The notes beneath the pieces were generated by a model. The model had not been told where the DNA came from, ran no database searches, and was given only the letters and a program-made list of their open reading frames with translations. A stretch of DNA of 6,045 bases from an uncultured Eubacteriales bacterium (GTDB lineage: Bacteria; Bacillota; Clostridia; Oscillospirales; Butyricicoccaceae): NCBI GenBank assembly GCA_934630445.1, contig CAKTWY010000154.1, positions 1-6,045 on the forward strand, read 5' to 3'. A program made the translations under genes and the position numbers. Positions 1 to 4,415 of the stretch are shown here, in pieces (position 1 is the stretch's first letter; each line of letters starts with the position of its first letter).

Positions 1-1
1 T

Positions 2-634
2 TTTACGCTTGTGTCGCGCTATATGGGTGCGGCGATGCTTGTTTTTATCGCCATCCTCGCGCACGATTCATACGTCACTGCCCGCGCATATACCGCCAAG
101 GCGCGCCGCGCGCGCTATTATGAGGAGCTGGCGTATAAAGACCAGCTGACCGGCGGAAAGAACCGCATGGCCTTTTACCGCGACGCAGAAGCCCTTTTTT
201 CGGCCGCAGAGGCGGACAAGCCCCTGTGGGTCTATTATTTCGACTTGAACTTTTTGAAGGCGCTGAACGATGAATACGGGCACCTGGAGGGAGACCGGGC
301 GCTGAAGATGTGTTATGCCTGCATCGCCGGCGCGTTCGGGCAGGAGAATGCCTACCGCATCGGCGGGGATGAGTTCGCCGCGCTCATATGTGCCGACGAG
401 GCGCTCGCGCGCACGTGCGAGGATGCGTTCCTCGCCGCCGTGGAGGAGAAGCGGCGCAGCCTCATCTATCCGTTCGATGTGGCGATGGGCATGTCCTCTG
501 GCGTGAGCGGGGAGAAGAGCCTTGAGCGATTGTGTGCCGAGGCGGACAGCATGATGTACCAAAAAAAGCGCCTTATGAAGGAAACGGCCGCCGCACAGCA
601 TGCTCCACAGCATGTGGATCAGTCCGCCGGGTGA
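2..634 (+). CDS. GGDEF diguanylate cyclase, C-terminal part (5' end outside window)
   Basis: The protein should make cyclic di-GMP from two GTP at the inner face of the membrane. Numbering from the first whole codon at position 2, a hydrophobic segment (about residues 7-22) ends in a short basic stretch. A GGDEF domain follows: DQLTGGKNR (47-55, usually DxLTGLxNR), FDLNFLKALNDEYGH (80-94) with the metal-binding aspartate and substrate-contact residues, and an intact RIGGDEF with GGDEF at nt 362-376. The product-inhibition I-site (RxxD upstream of GGDEF) is not present; the equivalent positions read FxxE. No stop lies upstream in frame and the GTG at 11 has no ribosome binding site, so the gene almost certainly begins before the window and the membrane segment is the last of a sensor region. 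The final residues after about 195 are low-complexity (AAAQHAPQHVDQ) and lie outside the domain. Catalytic competence is likely from the motifs; the input signal is unknown. Confidence 0.93.
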   Translation, partial: FTLVSRYMGAAMLVFIAILAHDSYVTARAYTAKARRARYYEELAYKDQLTGGKNRMAFYRDAEALFSAAEADKPLWVYYFDLNFLKALNDEYGHLEGDRALKMCYACIAGAFGQENAYRIGGDEFAALICADEALARTCEDAFLAAVEEKRRSLIYPFDVAMGMSSGVSGEKSLERLCAEADSMMYQKKRLMKETAAAQHAPQHVDQSAG

Positions 635-661
635 GCCGTCCTGCCGCAGCTGCCTTGCGCT

Positions 662-720
662 TCAGAATGACAGAAGCGCTGTCATCCTGAGCGAAGCGAA
701 GGATCCCGGCCGTAGGACAG
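662..720 (+). repeat. dispersed inverted-repeat element, copy A
   Basis: The core is a hairpin: TCAGAATGACA (662-672) pairs with TGTCATCCTGA about seven bases later, with one mismatch. It is followed by GCGAAGCGAAGGATCCCGG and CCGTAGGACAG. The same modules recur at 815-895, 1965-2050, 2065-2105 (reversed) and 2353-2391. This resembles the short palindromic repeats of the CATCCTGAGCGAAG type scattered between genes in many bacterial genomes. It contains no coding capacity. Confidence 0.8.
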
Positions 721-786
721 GGAGCTCGGTCGGAACACGCGAGGATTCGGTGCACAGAACGGCATTCTGCCGGAGCACGTCCTCCT

Positions 787-895
787 ACATACGGGATTCT
801 TCGGCCTTACGGCCTCAGAATGACAAAGCGTGCGTCATCCTGAGCGAAGCGATACCCCTCCGGGGCACGCGAGGATCCCGTCCGTAGAACAGCAG
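787..895 (+). repeat. dispersed inverted-repeat element, copy B (two-armed)
   Basis: This copy has both arms. The left arm reads GGGATTCTTCGG then GGCCTCAGAATGAC; after a short loop the right arm reads GTCATCCTGAGCGAAGCGAT and later GAGGATCCCGTCCGTAG. The outer ends (TACGGGATTC against GAGGATCCCGT) and the inner core (CTCAGAATGAC against GTCATCCTGAG) are both inverted. A GC-rich segment CCCCTCCGGGGCACGCGAGG (855-874) is inserted in the right arm and reappears reverse-complemented near 2080-2103, so related sequences flank P1 in opposite orientation. Confidence 0.8.
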
Positions 896-1031
896 GCTGC
901 GTTTGCACTGCTTCGGGTTATGCGCCGGAGCGCGTCCTTTTGCATAAGGCATCCCCCTGTCACATGCGCCGCTGAGGAAGATACAGCGGCGCCGCTTCCC
1001 TTCCCCGGTACAAAAGAAAGGTGGAATGACG

Positions 1032-1991
1032 ATGAATCTGCGCAAGTATGATATCCCCGGCATATGGCGCGCCGCGCTTGGGGCCTGGCGCGCGCACGCG
1101 CGCGTCTTTGTCCTCTGCGTGCTGGCGTACTGTGCGGCAGCAGCCGTCCTCGAGCTGGCCTTTCCCGCGGCGGATTACCTGTACAGCGCCGATTCCCCGC
1201 CCGGCGATATTGCCGCTTATTACGCCGTTTTTTATTTGAAACAAGCGGTGCTCCTCCTATTTTCACAGATGCTGGCGTACTTTTGCCTGCAAATGGACGA
1301 GCGCTCGCCCGCCCTTCCCCGGCAGAGGAGCGAATGGCTTACGTATGCAAGGCTTCTCCTGTTCAGCGTGTATCTGAGACTTCTGATGGCTGCGCTCTCT
1401 GCAGCAGTGCTGTTCCTGCTCAGCCTGCTGATGATTGCGGCTGCGGCCGCTCCGATCCTTCTGCTTCTTTTTGCTCTGCTCGGCCTGGCGCTTTTTGTGC
1501 TCTTCATAGTCTGCGCCCCGCCCGCCGCGATCGCGTGGGTGCCGTATGTTACGGAAAAAAGGGGATTTTTTTCCGCTGTCAACCGGATGTTCACCGTCTA
1601 TTTTGAGCATTTTCTGCAAAATATCGCCGCCGGCCTGCTTACGGTCTATCTTGCGTCAACGATGTCTGTAGCGATGCAGTATGCCGCGCGCGCCGCGTTT
1701 GGGCCGAGCCGTTTTTCTCCGCTCGCGCAGGATTTGATTCATTTGCTGATCCTGCCGGTCGCAACGGTGATGCATATCCGTCTTTTCCGCGTGTACGCCG
1801 CGGCCATGCCGCAGGAAAGGGCGCGCCGCCCCGTGCGCCGTGCCTTTTTCCCCGGACCGGTGCGGTATCAGATCGACGCGCGCAGCTGCTTCTGGCTGCC
1901 GCAGCCGGACGAAATGGAAAAGGCGGACGGCCATTTGGAATTTGCGCATGACCCGGCTGACGGACGAGATCCACAGTCTCGCTCAGAATGA
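1032..1991 (+). CDS. P1: six-segment integral membrane protein, unrecognised family
   Basis: This 319-residue protein has about six hydrophobic segments (near 24-44, 66-86, 107-135, 138-160, 192-215 and 233-256). A basic amphipathic N-terminus (IWRAALGAWRAHARVF) and a second such motif (FSAVNRMFTVYFEHFLQNI, 180-198) sit just before membrane segments, as in P2, P3 and P4. The start at 1032 is preferred to the ATG at 1026 because AAAGGTGG ends at 1024: seven bases before 1032 but only one before 1026. The membrane core ends near residue 258. The remaining 60 residues are polar, and the last dozen or so (DGRDPQSRSE) are encoded by the left arm of repeat copy C, whose hairpin contains the stop codon. 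It is probably a paralogue of the downstream units. Function is unknown; there are no catalytic motifs, and its shape resembles uncharacterised small permease-like membrane families. Confidence 0.85.
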   Translation: MNLRKYDIPGIWRAALGAWRAHARVFVLCVLAYCAAAAVLELAFPAADYLYSADSPPGDIAAYYAVFYLKQAVLLLFSQMLAYFCLQMDERSPALPRQRSEWLTYARLLLFSVYLRLLMAALSAAVLFLLSLLMIAAAAAPILLLLFALLGLALFVLFIVCAPPAAIAWVPYVTEKRGFFSAVNRMFTVYFEHFLQNIAAGLLTVYLASTMSVAMQYAARAAFGPSRFSPLAQDLIHLLILPVATVMHIRLFRVYAAAMPQERARRPVRRAFFPGPVRYQIDARSCFWLPQPDEMEKADGHLEFAHDPADGRDPQSRSE

Positions 1992-2050
1992 CAGATACTC
2001 TGTCATTCTGAGGAGCTATGCGACGAAGAATCCCGTCCGCAGGAGAGCGT
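1965..2050 (+). repeat. dispersed inverted-repeat element, copy C, overlapping the P1 stop
   Basis: The centre is a perfect 14-bp stem with a 3-base loop: CTCAGAATGACAGA (1982-1995), TAC, TCTGTCATTCTGAG (1999-2012). Left of it GGACGAGATCC and TCTCG match the reversed outer arm of the repeat; right of it GACGAAGAATCCCGTCCGCAGGA matches the forward arm. The P1 stop codon TGA at 1989-1991 is inside the left side of the stem. As RNA the hairpin would be strong, but it has no U-tract, so it may stabilise the 3' end rather than terminate. Confidence 0.82.
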
Positions 2051-2064
2051 GTTCCGGATACTCG

Positions 2065-2105
2065 CCGTCCTACGGCCGGGGTCCTCGCGTGCCCCGGAGG
2101 GGGCA
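2065..2105 (-). repeat. partial reversed copy of the GC-rich arm of repeat B (copy D)
   Basis: Read on the minus strand this segment matches the right arm of copy B: CCCCTCCGGGGCACGCGAGG, then a GATCCCG-like stretch and CCGTAG. On the plus strand it reads CTACGGCCGGGG, TCCTCGCGTGCCCCGGAGGG. The orientation is opposite to copy B, and P1 lies between the two. Confidence 0.7.
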
Positions 2106-2174
2106 AAACTGTGACCGCCGCCGGGGGCGGAAAAAGGGAGCGTGTTTGCGGAGGAGAGAGAAGAGCGCCGAGCA

Positions 2175-2277
2175 GCGCCGCAGGGAGGTATCTCCCGTAG
2201 CGAACTGTGGCGGCAGGGCGTGCAAAGCACGCACGCCGGCATAGTGAGACGGAGGGAATACCGACCGGCTGCGGCGC
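2175..2277. repeat. long imperfect palindrome / folded RNA element upstream of P2
   Basis: Five nested complementary blocks form one long hairpin. They are GCGCCGCAG (2175-2183) with CTGCGGCGC (2269-2277); GGTAT (2187-2191) with ATACC (2258-2262); CTCCCGT (2192-2198) with ACGGAGG (2249-2255, one mismatch and one G-T); ACTGTG (2204-2209) with CATAGT (2240-2245, one G-T); and GGCGTGC (2217-2223) with GCACGCC (2231-2237), leaving a 7-base loop. No coding role is likely. It could be a miniature mobile element or a structured RNA; I cannot assign it to a known RNA family. Confidence 0.7.
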
Positions 2278-2327
2278 GTCGGGAGGCGTGACTAAGCGGA
2301 AGGAAGCCCGTCAGGGCGACGCGCCGC
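2271..2327. other. 10-bp perfect stem that competes with the long palindrome
   Basis: GCGGCGCGTC (2271-2280) is the exact reverse complement of GACGCGCCGC (2318-2327), enclosing 37 bases. Its left side shares 2271-2277 with the outer stem of the 2175-2277 palindrome, so the two pairings cannot form at once. There is no gene in it. Confidence 0.55.
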
Positions 2328-2352
2328 GACCTTCTCGACGAGTGGGCAGAGT

Positions 2353-2391
2353 GAAACGACGAAGGATCCCGGCCGCAGGAGCATATGCTCC
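2353..2391 (+). repeat. partial dispersed repeat with terminal palindrome (copy E)
   Basis: AACGACGAAGGATCCCGG followed by CCGCAGGAG matches the right arm of copies A and C, without the CAGAATGAC hairpin. It runs into a perfect 14-bp palindrome GGAGCATATGCTCC (2378-2391). It is probably the remnant end of another element. Confidence 0.65.
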
Positions 2392-2421
2392 GTTCCCCGC
2401 ACTCTTTCCCGAAATGGATCA

Positions 2422-2437
2422 ACAGCCTGTGTATAAA
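2422..2437 (+). promoter_or_regulatory. 16-base box shared by the P2 and P4 leaders
   Basis: ACAGCCTGTGTATAAA occurs here and, with one difference (C for T), at 4301-4316. In both places it lies about 70 bases upstream of the -10 hexamer, while the sequence between box and promoter is largely unconserved. It could be a regulator-binding site or simply a relic of duplication. Its role is inferred only from position. Confidence 0.45.
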
Positions 2438-2480
2438 GCCAGGACGCGGAAGATTTTCGCGCCCTGGCCTTTTCCTTCCT
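2438..2480 (+). terminator. intrinsic terminator-like hairpin before the P2 promoter
   Basis: GCCAGGACGCG (2438-2448) pairs with CGCGCCCTGGC (2458-2468) over 11 positions with one A-C mismatch and a nine-base loop. The pyrimidine-rich run CTTTTCCTTCCTT follows. It would insulate P2 from upstream transcription. The U-tract is interrupted, so efficiency is uncertain. Confidence 0.6.
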
Positions 2481-2508
2481 TGCAACTGCCTCCCGCGCTT
2501 GGTAGAAT
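2480..2508 (+). promoter_or_regulatory. sigma-A-type promoter of P2
   Basis: A TTGCAA -35 (2480-2485), a 17-base spacer and a TAGAAT -10 (2503-2508) give near-consensus housekeeping architecture. Transcription would start near 2515, leaving a leader of about 64 bases. The sequence 2480-2516 is repeated with a single change at 4355-4391 upstream of P4. Confidence 0.85.
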
Positions 2509-2578
2509 GAAGAAAAGCGGGTGGAGCTGCCGCGCCCACGTTCATCAGGAAATTCAGAGGGCTGAAGGGAGAGCCGAT

Positions 2579-4276
2579 ATGAAAGCTGTAGCCATTGTCA
2601 AGCGCGCGTTTCAGGCATATTATGCAGATCTTCGGTACTATCTCTGGTTTACGCTGCTGGGCGGAGGAATCTATGGTGTTTTGGCGCGAACGGCCGAAAG
2701 AAGTATATCGCTGCGATTGATGGATTCCGCAGGCGCTTTCAAGGCGCCTTATATCCTGTGGATGGTGGGGATAGATGCGTTTTTCAGTATACCCGCCGTT
2801 ATGATACCTATCGCAGTACGTATAATTGGGCGATTGTATCCAGCGACGCTGGGGAATCTTGAAGGCAGGGAACGCCTTCGCCGTATTCTCAGCGCATATG
2901 CGGCGCTTCTTCTGAGCCGCGCCTGCTTTTATATAGCGAACAGTTGTTATGGCGACCATCTTTTGGAACCGGCTTCGCTGTTTGCCGGCGTGATCGTGCT
3001 TGCCATCAGTCCCGCGATGGCGTTCAGCGCGCTCGCGGCGCTGAAAAACGGGCGCGGGCCGATCGGTGCGATCCGGCAGGGAATGGCGGCCTTTTACCGC
3101 CATCCCGTGAAATATTTCCTTCCCTTTTTTGCCTTTGCGGCCGGCAGCCGCCTGTTTCAGCAGTGCTTTTCGTGGCTTGGAACGGCGGCGGCTGATGGCT
3201 TCCTGGCTGTTTTTCCGTTTAATGAGGAGCTTGTTCTGTCTGTCAGCGCGCAGTTGTATATCAGATATGCGGTGGAAAATATGTTTGTCGTTCTGACTGA
3301 GCCCATCGTCATGGCGGCCGCGCTGCAGACATTTGTTTTTTTCGAAAACGCGGATGCGGAAGGCGCGCCCGAGCTGGAAAGCGGCCAGCATTCCGGCGCG
3401 CACGAAAGGTGCGCGCCGGATGCCTTCGCCCTGCAAACGCCCGCCGCGGCCGGTAGAATGAAGCAAACAGCGCCATTCAGAGGGGATATGGGCGTCATGA
3501 AAAAGCAGAAGGCCGTCACAGAGGTTTGGCGCGGCGCGTGGAAGGTCGTGCGCGCGAAAATGAGGGCTTTTCTCATACTCGCGCTGATGTGTCCGCTGCT
3601 GTTCCTGGCCCTTTTTAAGCTTGCGCGGTTTTTTGAAGGCCGTGCGCAGCCTATGGCGGCAGGTGTGTGTGCGGTGGCGGCGCTGCTTCTGGCGCAGTAC
3701 GGCAGATCCATCGTGACAGCCGCAGTGATCGCGCTCATAGCCGGGGTGTCCAGCGCATCAGGCGGCGTCCGGACGAATCTGCCGCGTATATGCCTGTTCG
3801 TTGTAATGGATGCTGCCGCGCTTTGGGTCGCCGACGCAATGCTCGGCGCGCTGGGGCTGTATGCAGGCGCGTTTCGCATACAGGCGCTCTGTTTTGGGCT
3901 TTATTTTCTCTGGCTCGCGCTATGCATCGCGCTTGTGCTCGCGGCGCTTGTTTTTCAGTTCGTCTGGGCCGCATATGTCCTTGACCGGCAGCCGCTGTCT
4001 GTGTCTGTGCGGCGCACATACCGCGCGTTTTTTTCCCGCTTCGGGCGAAACGCCGCCTCCGCGGCGCTGACGTGCGTGGCTGTAAACGCCGCGGGCTATG
4101 TTCTGATAGCGGTGCAGAATGCGGCATTCGTCCGTTTCGGCGCGCCCGAGGGCGCCGCGACCGCAGCCGCGCTTTTGATCTCCGGGCTGCTCCTGCCGCT
4201 GGCATACGCGATGCATCCATTCCTTCTGCACAGGTTTGAACAGGAAGAACAGAAAAGCCGCCGGCGGCTTTTTTAG
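2579..4276 (+). CDS. P2-P3: 565-residue in-frame fusion of two membrane-protein units
   Basis: The start at 2579 has AAGGGAG (2565-2571) seven bases upstream and lies behind a good promoter; more distal in-frame starts run through the palindrome and promoter. Residues 1-258 form unit P2. It has a basic N-terminus (IVKRAFQAYYADLRYYLW), hydrophobic segments near 20-36, 59-82, 103-121, 133-155, 178-197 and 230-254, and the mid motif AIRQGMAAFYRHPVKYFL (164-181). A polar linker (about 259-306) is the translation of a strong hairpin, a promoter-like sequence and an RBS. Residues 307-565 are unit P3. No stop separates the halves, so a roughly twelve-segment protein is possible. The linker content suggests P2 lost its own stop codon. 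Whether the cell uses the long product, P3 alone from the internal start, or both cannot be told from sequence. No catalytic motif is seen and the family is unrecognised. Confidence 0.75.
   Translation: MKAVAIVKRAFQAYYADLRYYLWFTLLGGGIYGVLARTAERSISLRLMDSAGAFKAPYILWMVGIDAFFSIPAVMIPIAVRIIGRLYPATLGNLEGRERLRRILSAYAALLLSRACFYIANSCYGDHLLEPASLFAGVIVLAISPAMAFSALAALKNGRGPIGAIRQGMAAFYRHPVKYFLPFFAFAAGSRLFQQCFSWLGTAAADGFLAVFPFNEELVLSVSAQLYIRYAVENMFVVLTEPIVMAAALQTFVFFENADAEGAPELESGQHSGAHERCAPDAFALQTPAAAGRMKQTAPFRGDMGVMKKQKAVTEVWRGAWKVVRAKMRAFLILALMCPLLFLALFKLARFFEGRAQPMAAGVCAVAALLLAQYGRSIVTAAVIALIAGVSSASGGVRTNLPRICLFVVMDAAALWVADAMLGALGLYAGAFRIQALCFGLYFLWLALCIALVLAALVFQFVWAAYVLDRQPLSVSVRRTYRAFFSRFGRNAASAALTCVAVNAAGYVLIAVQNAAFVRFGAPEGAATAAALLISGLLLPLAYAMHPFLLHRFEQEEQKSRRRLF
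3388..3423 (+). other. strong hairpin in the P2-P3 linker
   Basis: TCCGGCGCGCAC (3392-3403) and GTGCGCGCCGGA (3409-3420) form a perfect 12-bp GC-rich stem with loop GAAAG; GCA and TGC outside extend it past one bulged T. It sits just upstream of the P3 promoter, where a terminator for P2 would be expected. No U-tract follows (CCTTCGCCC), so it is at most a pausing or remnant terminator structure. It is translated within the fusion frame. Confidence 0.7.
3431..3459 (+). promoter_or_regulatory. promoter of the P3 unit, inside the fused reading frame
   Basis: CTGCAA (3431-3436), a 17-base spacer and TAGAAT (3454-3459) repeat the spacing and -10 of the P2 and P4 promoters, including the GGTAGAATGAAG context. 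The -35 has C for T at its first base. Transcription would start near 3466, about 30 bases before the P3 start codon. Confidence 0.68.
3497..4276 (+). CDS. P3: membrane-protein unit with its own start inside the P2-P3 frame
   Basis: Read alone this is a 259-residue protein, almost the same length as repaired P4 (261). AGAGGGG (3479-3485) lies 11 bases before ATG 3497 and two before ATG 3488. I prefer 3497 because MKKQKAVTEVWRGAW lines up with the P1 N-terminus, but 3488 is possible. Hydrophobic segments fall near 22-44, 54-86, 96-117, 128-158, 185-207 and 220-240. The mid motif SVRRTYRAFFSRFGRNA (170-186) matches the equivalent place in P1, P2 and P4. The C-terminus KSRRRLF and the stop codon are encoded by an intrinsic terminator. 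A dedicated promoter, RBS and terminator argue that P3 is, or was, an independent gene. Function is unknown. Confidence 0.65.
   Translation: MKKQKAVTEVWRGAWKVVRAKMRAFLILALMCPLLFLALFKLARFFEGRAQPMAAGVCAVAALLLAQYGRSIVTAAVIALIAGVSSASGGVRTNLPRICLFVVMDAAALWVADAMLGALGLYAGAFRIQALCFGLYFLWLALCIALVLAALVFQFVWAAYVLDRQPLSVSVRRTYRAFFSRFGRNAASAALTCVAVNAAGYVLIAVQNAAFVRFGAPEGAATAAALLISGLLLPLAYAMHPFLLHRFEQEEQKSRRRLF
4253..4274 (+). terminator. intrinsic terminator overlapping the P3 stop codon
   Basis: AAAAGCCG (4253-4260), loop CCGG, CGGCTTTT and a run of six T (4269-4274) form a classic rho-independent terminator. The last T is the first base of the P3 TAG stop (4274-4276), so the terminator is translated as the last residues of P3. 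It isolates P4, which has its own promoter. Confidence 0.88.
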
Positions 4277-4300
4277 CGGTGCTTTTCGGATATATATTCC

Positions 4301-4316
4301 ACAGCCTGTGCATAAA
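4301..4316 (+). promoter_or_regulatory. 16-base box shared by the P4 and P2 leaders
   Basis: ACAGCCTGTGCATAAA differs at one base from the box at 2422-2437 and lies 38 bases upstream of the P4 -35. The rest of 4277-4354 shows no gene and little similarity to the P2 leader beyond a T-rich run just before the -35. Confidence 0.45.
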
Positions 4317-4354
4317 ATCCTGGCATAAAACAGCGCGCGGCGGGCGTTTTTCCC

Positions 4355-4383
4355 TTGCAACCGCCTCCCGCGCTTGGTAGAAT
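4355..4383 (+). promoter_or_regulatory. sigma-A-type promoter of P4
   Basis: TTGCAA (4355-4360), a 17-base spacer and TAGAAT (4378-4383). From the -35 through GAAGAAAA (4355-4391) it matches the P2 promoter at 36 of 37 positions, including the spacer, which is far beyond what promoter function requires. Transcription would start near 4390, about 26 bases before the start codon. Confidence 0.87.
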
Positions 4384-4415
4384 GAAGAAAAACAGGTGTG
4401 ATGAGGTAGAATCAA

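Larger units (their letters stand above)
635..1025. other. gene-free intergenic region rich in inverted repeats
   Basis: I see no credible gene here on either strand; the short open frames lack ribosome binding sites and run through repeats. The stretch holds two copies of a dispersed inverted-repeat element (listed separately), a small perfect hairpin CGGCA-TTC-TGCCG at 760-772, and the leader of P1. No clear terminator for the GGDEF gene is visible. A poor -10-like TACAAA at 1009-1014 sits where P2 and P4 have TAGAAT, but no matching -35 is present. Confidence 0.7.

Noticed and set aside
600..887. Short plus-strand frame over repeats A and B
   Set aside because: Entirely repeat-derived peptide sequence (SAVILSEAKDPG, ACVILSEAIP), a well-known artefact of this repeat type.
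662..895. CRISPR array
   Set aside because: The copies are few, unevenly spaced, mosaic and in mixed orientation, with no constant spacer length.
1009..1014. P1 promoter of the same type as P2 and P4
   Set aside because: TACAAA is in the right place, but the bases 17 upstream read GCGGCG, not TTGCAA. The P1 promoter therefore remains unidentified.
1639..2106. Minus-strand frame over the end of P1 and the repeats
   Set aside because: Its translation covers repeat arms and antisense P1 with no RBS; the plus-strand frame has membrane segments and an RBS.
2207..2578. N-terminal extension of the P2-P3 frame back to ATG 2207
   Set aside because: The ATG is inside the palindrome, has no proper RBS, and the extension would translate the terminator-like hairpin and the promoter. 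ATG 2579 has a strong RBS at ideal spacing.
2003..3466. 487-residue open frame on the minus strand
   Set aside because: It runs antisense through the repeats, the palindrome, the P2 promoter and P2. Its translation is Arg/Ser/His-rich and low in domain-like character, and no RBS-supported start is seen. It is a GC-rich shadow frame.
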